Positions 41,382-54,206 of a stretch of DNA of 64,000 nucleotides are shown here, piece after piece (position 1 is the stretch's first letter; each line of letters starts with the position of its first letter). The stretch lies in NCBI GenBank assembly GCA_005281725.1, contig SSBO01000012.1, forward strand, positions 8,903,099 to 8,967,098. Reading direction: 5' to 3'. The notes below the pieces were generated by a model. It saw only the letters and a list, made by a program, of their open reading frames with translations, was not told where the DNA came from and did not search any database. The stretch comes from Wuchereria bancrofti. Lineage: Eukaryota; Nematoda; Chromadorea; Rhabditida; Onchocercidae. The translations under genes and the position numbers were made by a program.

Positions 41382-44300
41382 ATGAATGATGAGCATATTG
41401 AAATAGAAGATTGTGTTATCGAGGAGAATGACACGAATGTTCGTAGTTCATTGGGTCGAAAAACTGTGTTAAAGCGGCAAACAACATTAGATGCCTTTCT
41501 GTCAAATGGATCAAATCGGAAGGTACTTGTCAGTGATAAACTGATTTGTAGGAAGGCCAAGGGTAATCGGATGTCAATGACGATTACTCATTCAGGTAGA
41601 CGGTTATCTCGTCAACACTACAGTTGATAGAAGCAGACATTAACCCAACGCGTGTCGAGGATGTCTTCCAGTAATTTAAGATCATATCCAACATCTGTTT
41701 GTGACATAGTAATGAAATATGTTGCACTGAATTGAGTAAATTATATTAATCGGATAAAATATACAATCATAATGGTTGCATCCTAGTAGTTTAGAAACAA
41801 AAATTGATAGATTTCAGTTGTTTCAAAAAGTAAGTTGAAGTCGAGGAAATCTTTTGGATCTGTTGTTGAAGAAGTGGATCATGGTGGAGGACAAAGTCGT
41901 TATGATTGCATAAGAATGAATAACGTCGTGGAAAAAGTGAGGTTTTTTATTCTCACTGGATGAAGTATTTTTCCTGCTGTTTTTTCTTTCGAACCTGCAT
42001 TGACTTCGCTTCAAAAAGTATATAATATCTAATTCCATCATTATGTTTTTCTACTTTGACATACATTTTCGTTATCCAATAAAGGAATTTGAAGATGATT
42101 TCATGAAGAAAAAGTAATGTTGGATTCATGCTTTTCAAAACTGAAGAGTGTGTTTATTTGCAGGCAAAAATGGAAGCTGGAAATGCGACTCTAGATAAAT
42201 ATGTTAAAGTTGGCACACATTCCACGCATTGCTCTTTAAATAAAGAAGTGTGGAGATTGAATATATGTTTATATTTATGTAAAATATATATTTGCATATT
42301 GCTAATTGTGTGGGAAGTGCATATATCCATTGTAGTATTTGTGAGGGAAACATTGCAGTCGGTTATCGAATCGATACGCTGTTATAAGGATATGTATCCT
42401 GACCTGAACAGCAGAAATGCTTCCGATGTGGTATTGGTATCCATAAATTCTATATCTTCTGAAGCCTCGCTTAAACCATACCCCATCGTTTGCGCTGACC
42501 TAACATATGGGTGGAATTCAGGGAAAAAGTAAGCTTTATTAAAGAATGAAGTCTTGCTTGTAGCATTGGGATCAATGTTGCAGATTCGAGAATTCTCTCA
42601 TTTCGTATCGATGCTTCCAAATTTTAGTGTCATTTATTCAATTTTAGATGTGTTCGTTTACCATATTCTATATGTAATGTGATTGATGGAACTGCACAAT
42701 ATGAAATTATACAGACTTCAATTTCGAAACTTTTGAAGCCGCTAAAGACCTATAAGCAAATTGAGGTTACGATTACAAATTTGTCTTCCTATCTGTTTGA
42801 GTAGTGGTTGTCATTAAACATTGTTTTCTTTTCTTTTTTTTTTTTCAACAGGAATGTATCAGAAGCTATTCACGTACCAAAAGATTCGATGCTCTCGGAC
42901 AACTTTTCGAAAAAGTTCTGGATGAAAAATTGAGTTTAGAATATCTTACCACCGTAATACCTTTCATGGCAAAACTGGCTCTACAGAGTCCAAGTTTAAT
43001 AACTCAGGTATATTCATTTAAGTAAGGTACTACCATTTTATGAAAGTTGTATTAGTTTTATATCTTTCTGTAGTCCTGTGCTATTTTAATATGTTATATT
43101 GTACATTCTAGAAAATTTTTATCCTTGCAGTAAGGAGTAAGATAATCAGCATATCCTGTTTTAAAAGTTGGAGTTTTACATTTTTTTTTTATTTTTTATT
43201 TTTGCAGTTTTGCATACAGCAACGGTAGGCCAGAGAAGGCTACAAAAAAATTTAGCAAAGAAGGCTACAAAAAAAGTAATTTATAATTAAGGCAAATAAG
43301 TTAAGCAAATTGTTGACAAAAATGTGTTTTACGGTTTGTATGATAGCATTTCTATTCCAGCCAATACCAATATTACGACGTGGAATTTCCGGATCAGTAA
43401 CGATAAGTCAACACCAAGCAGCTTCACTGCTTGCACATGCATTCTTTTGCACTTTTCCAAGTCGTAATACTATCAGCAATGAATTGCCGTCAGTAAATTT
43501 TTACCGTTTGTTCAGTTTGTATTCTACAAATGCAGTGGAAAAACTACGATGCTTAATGCATTATTTCCATATGATTTCCAAAAAAAGTAATTATTTTAAT
43601 ACAAACTATTTTAATACAAACCATCGTTCTTCAAAAAACTCTTAATTTAAAGACAGCAGAAAACAGCGCGTTTGGAGTAGGAAAAATATAAGTTTGTAAA
43701 TGGGGAAAAATAAACTTTGCACAAGTTATTTACAGTGCCAACAGGACTGTTGACGATCCGCCGACAGAATGACGTAGCGCAGAAGTGGTCTTCTATGAAT
43801 TTGCCATTATCGAAGCTTTATGTTAGTCATACAGGTACAATAGAAGACGATGGTCATGGCATGTTACAAGTAGATTTTGCCAATGAATATATTGGAGGAG
43901 GGGTACTGGGCAGTGGCTGTGTTCAGGTAAGTTGTGGAGCAACGTCCAGTGTTTGATTTGTAATTGTTCATTCTTTGATAAGCTTGTTGAAAATATTATT
44001 TTTGTAGGAGGAAATCAGATTTCTTATCTGCCCGGAAATGATAGTGTCTATGATTCTCTGCGAAAGAATGCATCATAATGAAGCTATAGTTATTTGTGGT
44101 GCGGAACGGTTTTCTGATTACAACGGCTATGGCCCATCTTTTCGTTGGCGTCCGATGGAGAAGGTGGATTCATTTCCGAGGTTTATTTTATTTTTTTATT
44201 GAGTTTTGTTGCAGTTTTTTCTGTCATCTTACATTTTTTGGTATTTTAGTATCTGAAATTACGAGGAATTCTCAAATTTCCGTTACTATTGCCGTTCCAA

Positions 44301-45382
44301 CTAGACATCGATAAACGAAAGGATTTTATACTGAACGTTTATGTTCTTTGGAGAAGCAGAAATAAACAGCATTTAGTAATGATATATTTCTGATTTATAT
44401 ACCACATGAGTCGTAATTTCAGGGATCGCTTCAATAGACTGTGTTGTGAATTGGTAGCAATTGATGCTCTCCCATTTTATAACAAACATGAACAGTTTAA
44501 TATCGACTTAGTAAATCGCGAATTGCTCAAGGTATATGCATTAAATTATATAGATGATTTATCTTATATAGATTAAATTACATAGATGATTCCTGTCCTT
44601 GTTTTTGTAACGATTGATGGAAATAGAATTTTTAGGCTTATGTTGGCTTTGCTGTAAATGATGGGACGATGAAGCCGGTTGCTACTGGCAATTGGGGTTG
44701 TGGTGTATTTGGAGGTGACTTGCACTTAAAAAGTGATTTTTTGCTTCCTCTGTTGCAACTAGTATTTCTGTTAGTGGCACATATTCATTCGACTCTTAAT
44801 CAACTTAATGAATATTTAGGTTTAATACAACTTATGGCATCATCCGCACAGAAAAGATGTCTTTGTTACTTCACATTCGGAAATTTAAAGTTTGCAGAGA
44901 ACTTTACTGAAATTTACAAGATGCTGGTGCAAGCCGATATTACAGTTAGTATGTTTTACTGGAAATTGTCAAAATGCATATAACTACAAAATTTCTTTTT
45001 TTTGAATGGTGCACCATACTCTGATATGTCTAGGCATGCTGTTTCCCAAAACTGTTTTCGCCTGCTCCAACTGCTAAGTCAACCTCTTGCTTTAATTTAC
45101 TCTCAATTAGGTTTTCGGACCATGAAACATTGGATCTTTTGGGAATATTTTCTGTCGCATTACTAGACTATAGCTATTTGATTATCAAACAAGATGACCA
45201 GATTATATGGTAAATCAGAGATAAATAGTGGAACATAAATTTGCATTAAAAAACTGTTGACTTTTGCAGGACAGCTGTATGACATAGTAAATGGTTACTG
45301 CTGTGAATATGACAAGAATAGTTCTCCACCGCTGTTCGAATATATTTCATGGAAAATTAAGGAAAATACAGTGTACCCATAG
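41382..45382 (+). CDS. parg: Poly(ADP-ribose) glycohydrolase
   Basis: Hydrolyses poly(ADP-ribose) chains made by PARPs, in DNA-damage and chromatin signalling. Exons: 41382-41522, 42164-42278, 42336-42528, 42648-42765, 42852-43007, 43208-43219, 43361-43586, 43736-43926, 44008-44180, 44423-44531, 44636-44732, 44820-44948 and 45270-45382 (TAG), about 590 residues. The catalytic signature GGGVLGSGCVQEE spans the junction 43926/44008. Other family blocks are VRLPYS, SLLAHAFFCTFPSRN, DVAQKW, FLICPEMIVSMILCERM, NGYGPSFRW, LVAIDALPF, ATGNWGCGVFGGD and YFTFG. The N-terminal exon carries a PIP-box-like QTTLDAFL (residues 33-40). Exon 1 could instead end at 41595, and the donor after 43219 is non-canonical. 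C. elegans has two PARGs; which one this matches cannot be told by eye. Confidence 0.93.
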
Positions 45383-46174
45383 CCGATCTTATTTGACACT
45401 TGTAATGTAGTCGCTAATGTTAGATGTTACATAGTTTGGTATTCACCTATGTGTTAAAGATGTACGTTACTTATAGACTTCCGCATACCATAATTATCGC
45501 TGTAATCAGATACATACTATTATCTACGGATCATTACCAACTGGTCGTAACAGTACCATATTCTGAAAATGGGAAACACACCTATCGCCGTGCATTTCTT
45601 AGAGTAGCCACCAGCAACTAATTCCAGTTAAGTCAGGTTTCATTTTTTAGAGGAAATAGGTAAAGATTTCATATGCATTACATTAAGTCTTTTTTCTACA
45701 GCATTATATACAATATTGTTTTCTATAAAGAAATTTACTGCAAATGAATGTTTCGCTACTGGAAATTCATGAGTTTGTTAGGGATTATAGGAACTTGTTA
45801 GTATAAAATTCGTGTCTAATATCTCCATGTATGAAATTCTTCATACTTCGTTTCTCCTGCATCTTTAAACTGTTTGAATTAAGATAGAAACTCTTTCGTA
45901 TGACAAATCTAAAGCATTCCTCAGCGTTTTTTCAGCTTTTCTGCACAGATAAAATCCAGCAATATGCAATTACAACATAGAAACTACTGTAATTAGCTGA
46001 CAGATATTTTCAAAGAAATACCATCAATTACCTGAGTTCACTGAACAACTAAGTTACACAATTCGATCGCAAATGAATATCTCGTGCCTTCTTCAGCTAA
46101 TATCCTCGAGAAGAAATGACTAAAGCAATATAAATAAATCAGAGTCTGACCAGTAATCGGACACCCACACCTCA
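45383..46174. other. Convergent 3' region, PARG and OGDH
   Basis: About 790 bp holding the 3' UTRs of the two tail-to-tail genes. A 65-codon plus-strand frame at 45424-45621 is not recognised and lacks support. Confidence 0.6.
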
Positions 46175-49100
46175 CTATCCACCTATGAATTCGTCGAGAT
46201 CAGCTTTTCGAGCATGCAGAGCGTCTGCCAGAAGGCTTTTCAGCTCGACGTAATGAGTATATTTGTTACCCGTTGCTGCAGATGCCGATGGCTTCCGACC
46301 AGCATACTTCAACAGTCTTCCTTGTCTAAAATTTCCAAAATTCATATGAATAGCAATACAACAGAAGAGAAAATATTGGTATTTGTTTAAAAACCGCTAT
46401 TTCGGGGACTAAATATAAGCAAAAATATTTGACATTCATTACTTCGTAGAAGTCCAAAAAAATTAACGAACTTTGCTATAAGTGCTCCAAGTCTTGGATG
46501 AACAAATCCCCATGCACCCATATTTTTATGTTCTTCTTGTGCCCAAATAAGCTCTGCTTTGCTATACTTAAGACATTCTTTTTCGATTAAGTCGTATGGA
46601 AAGGGAGAGATTTGTTCAACACGAGAAATCGCTATTCGTGAGTCTAAATTCAGATGTTTCCTTGCAGACATCAAGTCATAATAAACTTTACCTGAAATGT
46701 ACAAACAACTAAATCAGAAGTAGCAAAGCCAGGAAGGTCCAAGTAGTGAAAGCTTTCAAAGAAAGTGGAGATAAAACGAGATAAAATCATACCAGTGCAA
46801 AAAACCAAGCGTTCCACCTTATCTGGATCCTGACTAGCACTTCCGCCTTCTGGAACGACCCTGCAGAATTTAGTACCAGGAAGAAAATCTTCAATGGGAG
46901 AACGTGCTGATGGATGACGAAGAAGCGATTTTGGCGACATAATGATCAGTGGTTTCCTACAAAAAGTTCGTGTAAATCGCTTCAAAATGTGTATCACAGA
47001 GTAATCATATAATTCAAAGAACGATACCTGAAAGGCAACATTACTTGTCGTCTCAAAAGATGACAGAAATTAGAAGGTGTTGTACAATGCACTACAATCC
47101 AATTAGTGTCATATAATTGTTGCGCTTCGAAAGTAGGACCAAAGGCGGTATGCTGAAAAGATTATGAAAGGTTACTCCAATGAACTACTTTTTCACATCT
47201 TTCCTGTTCAAATATTTTTAACATTTCTCGCACTAAATGCATACATCAACATCGATTTCGTCATCTTCATTAGACATTTGCAAAAAGCGTTCCAATCGCG
47301 CGCTACTGTGTTCAGGACCCATTCCTTCATAGCCATGTGGCAATGACATCACTAATCCAGACTGCCGAATCCACTTTGACTGACCTTCAAACAAATAACG
47401 AGTCACATAACGAGTAAATGTATAGATTTGCAATCCAGTATTTCATGTTTAAGAGGAAATCAAAGATGCAACAAGACCTGAAGACAAGAACTGATCAGTA
47501 ATACACTGGGCATTGTTTGCAAAGTCTCCAAATTGTGCTTCCCATATAACCAACGAATTTGGATTCACCATTGAATAACCGAGTTCAAAACCGAGGATTG
47601 CAAATTCCGAAAGTGATGAGTTAGAAATGCTATATTCAGCTTGCTGAAATAAATGAATAACTCATAATTTAAGGAATAATGCTTCGTATAAATCGAAGCT
47701 GACAACTGTTTCTTGACAATGGGACCATGAACTTGTTCCCATATCAACGATAATAAACTACAAATAAAAGAAACGGAATCACTTTATCAGAGAGATTATC
47801 CAGTGGATTATACGTTTTTTGATCGATTTTCTGATCATGCAACACATGATGCCGGTGTGAAAATGTTCCTCTTTCAACATCTTGTCCTGACAACCGAACA
47901 TGAGTACCTCAAATTTCGAAAGATTAAAGTTGGTTATAAAAACATGCAGTATTCTTTCGGAAAAAGAAAATAAAAAAACATACACATACCTTCGAGAAGG
48001 AGAGACCCAAAAGCAACAGCTTCTCCCATTGCCCAATCAAAACTATTATCTTGAAACATTTGACGTCGTCCTTTCAATATTCTGTCCAAACCCCGATGAA
48101 GATTAAAATCTGTATTTTTGATAAATTAAGGATTTAAATTATTATTTTCCAAAGTTGGTAGAAAACCAAACGAGGTACCTGCTGGAACAGATGAAAATTT
48201 CTCAATGATATGACTAATCATTTCTTTCGCAACACCAGTTGCTGGTATTTTCAGTGGATCACGCTTTTTGAAGAAAGTATCCCATGGAGAATCGATCCAA
48301 TCTCTGTGACGAAGATATGCCACTTTTTGTGCCTCTTGGTAAGCATCTTCCAACAAAGTATTGTACTTGTTTACTTCATCCTTCAAAATACTACTGATCT
48401 GCACCATGAATAAGTGACGCACTGTTTGACAAAGAGATGGTCTAAACGAGGTAATTTAACGACTAATAGTCCAAGCTTTAAAGACTAAGCTGAAGCTTCT
48501 TTCACGTATGATTGCGTCCGATTCCTGCACTGGATGACTGTGTGTTTTAACGTACTTAAAATGACTGTTTCCTCTTTGATTTTGCAAAAAATACTAAATT
48601 TATACCTCTACATATTGCTCATTGACAACATTTTCAGCTAGAATTTGCTTTTGGTAAATTGCAAGCACTGGTTTCGTCTTTCTAACGCGCTGATACATCA
48701 GTGGCTGGGTAAACATTGGCTCATCAAGTTCATTATGACCATATCGCCGATAACACACCAGATCAATGATAACATCCTAAAATTGTCATACAGGAAATCT
48801 GCCCTGAGTATAGAGAAGACAGCGTGCACACCAACCAACCTTTTTGAAGGTACGACGCCAATCAGCAGCTACATTACAGACATGCATCACTGCTTCTGGG
48901 TCATCACTATTCACGTGGAATATTGGACATCCGACGACACGTCCAATATCTGTACAATAGGGAGATGATCGAGAACATCGTGGATCGGTTGTAAAGCCAA
49001 TCTAAACACTAATCCTGACATTCCGAAAGTGTAGTCTAAAGTAATTCTTGGGGGCAAATTGAAAATTTTCGATTTCAAAATATAATTTTCGAAGAATTTT

Positions 49101-51698
49101 TGTACTCTATAAATGTGATTTAAAGAAAACACGATAATTCGGTAAGTTCGAAGCAAATATGCTACACTGTTTACCTGGTTATTAACGACTAAATGGATTG
49201 TTCCGTGCGTGGTATAACCTTTTAAATCGTTAAGATTAAATGTTTCCATAACAACACCTTGTCCAGAGAATGCTGCATCACCATGCAGTAAAATTGCCAT
49301 TGTATGATCACCGTTCTCATCACCATTGTAAAATGATTCTGCCCGTACCTTGCCCAAAACTATGGGATCAACGGCTGTAAAAATATTAATCAAATCTTCG
49401 AACGGTAACAGTTTTTGAAATCACATCGTTAGAATCTTTCTATAAAAGTTAACGAACAGTCAATTAATTCATTTCTGCATAATAGACGCGTATAGGTAAA
49501 CTAAGGAACTACAAAGATTACCTGGTTTTCAGTTTTTCTATTGTTAAATCATCATCCTTCTCAAACAGTAAGAAAATCTCCCATCTGGTCTTTCCGAAAA
49601 ACCGGCTAAATTAAATCACAATCTACTCTTGCCCTTATTCGCTCCGGAAAAAGACCGTAAACTAACCTTCAAGATGAGATGGATTCGCAACGACAGCAAT
49701 TTTAATTTTCCTTCCAGAAACTCGGTTGAGACGTTCCAAGGAAATGCCAAGATGGTATTTTACGTCACCCGATCCCTCATCAGCCGGTTCCAATGTAGAA
49801 AATTGCGAGAGAATCACCGATAAAGGTTGGCGACAAACATTTGCCAACATGTTTAATCGTCCTCTAAAAGTTGTCTTGTCATGGATGAAGTTACATGCTT
49901 ACATGACAGCACTTCTTCCTGTCAAAGACTACACTAAATTAAGCATCTAGCTTAAAGTCTTGTCGAAATTTCGGTTTTAAAAACTGGCATAGGAATAATA
50001 TTACCGATGAGGCATTCCAATTACGACAGAATCAACACCAGCCGCACTAGATACATCGATTACTTGTTTGGCAGCTGGTATTAGAACTTCGCAACCTTCA
50101 AGACCAAATCGCTTTTCACTTGGCCACTATAATTTGAATTTCAAAGATGGTCACACACAAAAAAGGATAAATATCTCAAGAAATAATTGATGTCAACCGC
50201 AATTTTAAGTTGAAAAAGAGAGAAAAAATAAGTATTTTTCTCCTAATTTTAGCAACTTCTCACCCTAACCAATGAATGCTGATGTTTATTTAGGTAGAAT
50301 GATGTACTGCAGATGGCATATTATCCCTATAATATCCCAGCTCAACCATACAAGACTGTGATAAACCTGTAAAAAGCAGTAATGAGTTCAACTTGAAAAA
50401 GACCCATAAAAGATGCCACTTGAGTACCTTTTTAGCCAAAAATTCTTCAAATTTTGTTGACCGAATTAATCGTTTAAATAATGTTTTCTTTTGCTCGTGT
50501 GTGAGCTCTGATGCACAAGGCTCTTCGAATCTTTTACGAACCCATTCCAACTGCTCAAAATTAGTCAAGTGCATGTATTCAATTCCCGTATGCGAACAAT
50601 AAATAGTCTGAAACATATGATAATTTGCATCATTCACAAAGGGCAAATATTTGGAACATTGGTTGCCATATTAGAAAAAAAAGAAAAGAAACAGCAATTA
50701 ACAAAAGAAAATACCTTTAGACGACTGATTATATCCCTTAATTTTAGTGATTTCTTATCTCCACCAATAAATGTTGACATTGGCAAAAGAAATTCTTTGT
50801 CCATATCAGTATCCGCAAGTCCATAAAATGCCGGATCTAATTCTGCAGGCGTAATATCAGTCAATCCCACATTATTGATTCCCAATGGATCTAAATCTGC
50901 TATGTTGTGTCCACGAGTCTGAAAATGGTAATTAAATTTTTAAAAGAAGAAAACTGATATGAAGACTGAGAGACACATTTGAAATCACCTGGTAACTTCT
51001 AATCAAAAGCTGAACTTTGAGATGTTCATCTATAGTTTGCCCTGATACATTTAATGCGTTTTCAAATTCCGGTGCAGGTGCTACAGCAGATGAAACAGAA
51101 TAGGAGGCTAATCCTTTTGGAGGCGCAGAATATGCTTGTCCAGGTGGCAAGCCTAAAACTGAGTTAATGTAAAACTAATCACAATGATGCATAAAAAGAA
51201 AAAAAAATCTTTTTATGCAATTTAATGCCATAGATAAGTAGCTTACTTCGCTCAACATTCTGGAAATAAGCATTCCATGAGGAATGAACCGATGTTGGAC
51301 TTTGTCGCCATGCTTCATACATCTGCTCAATGTAAACCGTTGAAGTACCGTTCATAAATGGTTCCTCCTGTACATAAAAAAATTAAGCGGTTCATAATAT
51401 CCTGAGATCTCGTTTAGATCAATTCAAAAAATATACTGTAATCGCTCAGTAAACCATTTTTTAATGAAGCGGTTAACAAAGATAAACAATTTACTAGCAC
51501 TGCAAAAAAAATTTTAATCACGTGAAAAATAATGATACTTACTTTAACAGAGGTAGCAGCAAATTTTTGACGTAATCCAGAAATAATGCACTGTTTTCTC
51601 ATTAGGTTGCTTTTAGACAATGTATAACTGGTGCATTTTAAACATCCTAAGAATTTAAGTGATGCTTTGTTTTTCAAAAAACCTGTTCGTCGCAACAT
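46175..51698 (-). CDS. ogdh-1: 2-oxoglutarate dehydrogenase E1 component
   Basis: Mitochondrial ThDP-dependent E1 of the 2-oxoglutarate dehydrogenase complex (TCA cycle). Nineteen minus-strand exons, all in phase, total 1,035 residues, as expected: 51543-51698, 51247-51367, 50989-51152, 50715-50918, 50428-50607, 50005-50126, 49667-49863, 49175-49374, 48840-49001, 48606-48776, 48179-48398, 47990-48109, 47783-47907, 47478-47643, 47245-47384, 47028-47152, 46793-46956, 46472-46691 and 46175-46325. The N-terminus ([11 protein letters not shown]...) is basic, as in a mitochondrial presequence. Hallmarks: [49 protein letters not shown] (ThDP region), [41 protein letters not shown] and [11 protein letters not shown]. 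It could be the OGDHL-type paralogue, but the worm gene is normally single. Confidence 0.96.
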
Positions 51699-52792
51699 CT
51701 CTTTCTTTTTCTTAACACCGCAACCAAATCAACTGCCGTCTTCAAATGATCATGACCGATGAGTAGACAACTACATTATTTGTCTTCTTACATCATACTT
51801 GAAAATCGGAACGAAAAAGAGAAATAACTACACGATACGTTGCAATATCATGCTTCGAAAGTGGTAACAATAAGCAGCCATGAAGGGGAAAGAAAAATGT
51901 TCTTTTGTACTTTCAAATCAAACAATTTAATAATTTCGAACTGACAATATAATTAATTTCTAGTAGGGAGAAAAGTGTTTTTTGATCATTGCCATCACTA
52001 AATATTTCATCAGCGTAAACATAAATCAATATTCAGAGTTTCTACCATTTGTAGATACCACTACTTTTCATATCTTTTTAGGGATGACAGGAAAAGATAC
52101 CGCAACTGGTAGTAAACTACAAATCACCTTGAAATCATATATGACCATATATATACTATGAAATAGTATGTCGAAATCAAAGTAAAAAGTATTTCCTATC
52201 CGGAAATAATTTAGAAACTAAAGATTGATACAATTAAGACGTAATTTCTTCGCCTTTTCAGAAGACACCTAAACTAGCGCATTATTATTTATGTGGAAAG
52301 CTATTCTCCAAATTATAGGGAAAAGTAAAGACGTAAAATTCGCATATGAATCAGCGGAAAAGATACATGATGCTCATAATGTATTACACAGAGTTTTGTA
52401 GAACAAACTGAAAAAGACATCGTGTTTCAGTTCGTGTTGACAAGCAAAAGAAGTACCAAAACATTTTTTATTAGTACATTCATTCAAATATATGACTTTC
52501 TAAATTAAATTTACGCCAAATCTATTTAATATATCATTTAATAAATGCACAAATTATATATCAGTATCGTATAAAATTAGACTTGCAAAAGCATTAATGG
52601 AGACAATCAAATTGACACAAAACACTAAAATGCATTCTCTTATATTACTCAACCAATTATAATCAAACGTAAAAACAGTAATAAACTAAATAAATAAAAC
52701 TCTTCAAATATAACTTCTCCCATATCACAGTAATTAACACTATTAAACCGAAACCCATCCTATGAAAAACAGACGTTCCTGAATCGACCTAC

Positions 52793-52808
52793 TGCGGCCG
52801 CGGCCGCA
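52793..52808. repeat. GC-only 16-bp palindrome (two overlapping NotI motifs)
   Basis: TGCGGCCGCGGCCGCA is perfectly self-complementary and contains GCGGCCGC twice, overlapping by two bases. It is wholly atypical of the surrounding A+T-rich DNA. Confidence 0.95.
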
Positions 52809-52858
52809 CTTCAAATGCTATGAATTCGGATCTTTATGTTTTGTTTTTCCTGATAGAA

Positions 52859-52916
52859 GTGTGTGTGCGCGTGCGTACGTGAGTATGCGTGTGTGAGTGT
52901 ATGTGTGTGTGTATGT
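52859..52916. repeat. Degenerate (TG)n tract
   Basis: GTGTGTGCGCGTGCGTACGT followed by further GTGTGA/GTATGT units; an imperfect dinucleotide repeat about 50 bp past the palindrome. Confidence 0.85.
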
Positions 52917-54187
52917 CAGATGATATTTCCGCCTGTTATTTAGCTTGTGCTAAACTTTAGCAGCGATAATTCTTTTGCTCACTTCTCACCACAACTCGTC
53001 GTCAAATTAATGCAGGAATTTTTGACATTGAATAGCTGAGCTGTTGTATTTTTCAGCTTTTAAGAGACATGATGGAAATGTATATGAAGAAGAAAACATA
53101 AGGTATTATTTTCTTTTTATATTAATTTTATCGCTGTTCAATGAATTGAATAGAATAGCTTAATAGTTGATTTCCTTACTATTTTTGATTTGAGATATGT
53201 TGTCATACTACTATTTGTAAGTTCCATTTGAAGAATATTTTGCACCAGTATATCGAGGTTATTATTGATTAACTAAATTGCTAATAATCCGTCAAAATTA
53301 CTATTACTCTTGGTGTCTGATAAATCACTGGTAATTTCTTCGTTTTGTTATTTAATCAGTTTGTTTAGTAGAGCTGTTAGTGGTACACAGTGAGAAAAAA
53401 CCAGATCAGTTTCTAAATTCGGTAACAATTTCAAAATAGTTTAGGATTTAATCCTTCGTTAATTGCGAATTGAACGAAATGGTTGTAAAGAGTACGCAAA
53501 GTAGGGTTTGCATGATTTTGTTCTAGTGAGTCAAAGCATGTTTATTTTATTAAAAATGCTTGTCGGTTATCACGAAATATAAGTATTTGAACAGCGTCGA
53601 CATACAGATTATGGAAAGTAGTTATTTTGTCAGGATTTTGTCTTTCCCAGTTTGTTATTATTTTGTAGTATGTACTTCTCTAACGAAGCCATATCCAAAA
53701 GAATTTCCATTTGGTTAAGCAGAGCATCAGGATGGAGACAGAATTCCATAAGTGTTATCATATGGATATTTTCGAGCTGTTTCTAAACTTTAAACACGAT
53801 TTTGAATATAGAAATTTATAGTCTTATTAAATGTGCAAAAAGATATGTATTATGAGTGATGCTTGTAATTTTCTGTGGATATATTTTGCCCCAAATTGTT
53901 ATCGCTTCTTTGCAGTTTTGTACTCGTATACCACTCATCTGTTCTCCATTTTTCATGCTTTCTTATCATTCCTCCATTTTACTTTCACGTTTTTCTTTAT
54001 GGCTGAGTATTCCCATAAGTACTTTTTTTTTTCAAGTTAAATCGAATAGACCTACAGTCTGCTTGGTATTCCATTAATATTTCTATTAATCAGTAATATA
54101 TGCTTACCGTGTTCTAATAAAAAAAAGAAAGAAGTGCATATCGTTGTTGTTCTTATGAATTATTGAATTACCATAACATTGGTTACA

Positions 54188-54197
54188 ACAGTTGCAG
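54188..54197 (+). promoter_or_regulatory. Probable trans-splice acceptor of ubc-1
   Basis: AACAGTTGCAG ends at 54197, 9 nt before the ATG, with no upstream exon visible. Confidence 0.5.
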
Positions 54198-54206
54198 GAG
54201 TAAGCT

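Larger units (their letters stand above)
51699..54187. other. Divergent intergenic region, OGDH and ubc-1
   Basis: 2.5 kb expected to hold the two divergent promoters. It includes the palindrome at 52793-52808 and a degenerate TG/GTGC tract at 52859-52916. No other gene seen. Confidence 0.6.

Noticed and set aside
42128..42532. Single 134-codon frame read through as one PARG exon
   Set aside because: The middle (ICLYLCKIYICILLIVW) is A+T-rich intron-like and not PARG-like; a 57-nt intron (42279-42335) with good phase explains it better.
47565..47747. Coding-like minus-strand segment ([13 protein letters not shown]) in an OGDH intron
   Set aside because: The flanking OGDH exons (47783-47907 and 47478-47643) already join perfectly, and the segment does not resemble OGDH.
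53831..54077. Overlapping short plus-strand frames upstream of ubc-1
   Set aside because: Phe/Ser-rich low-complexity translations with no homology; probably promoter-region noise.
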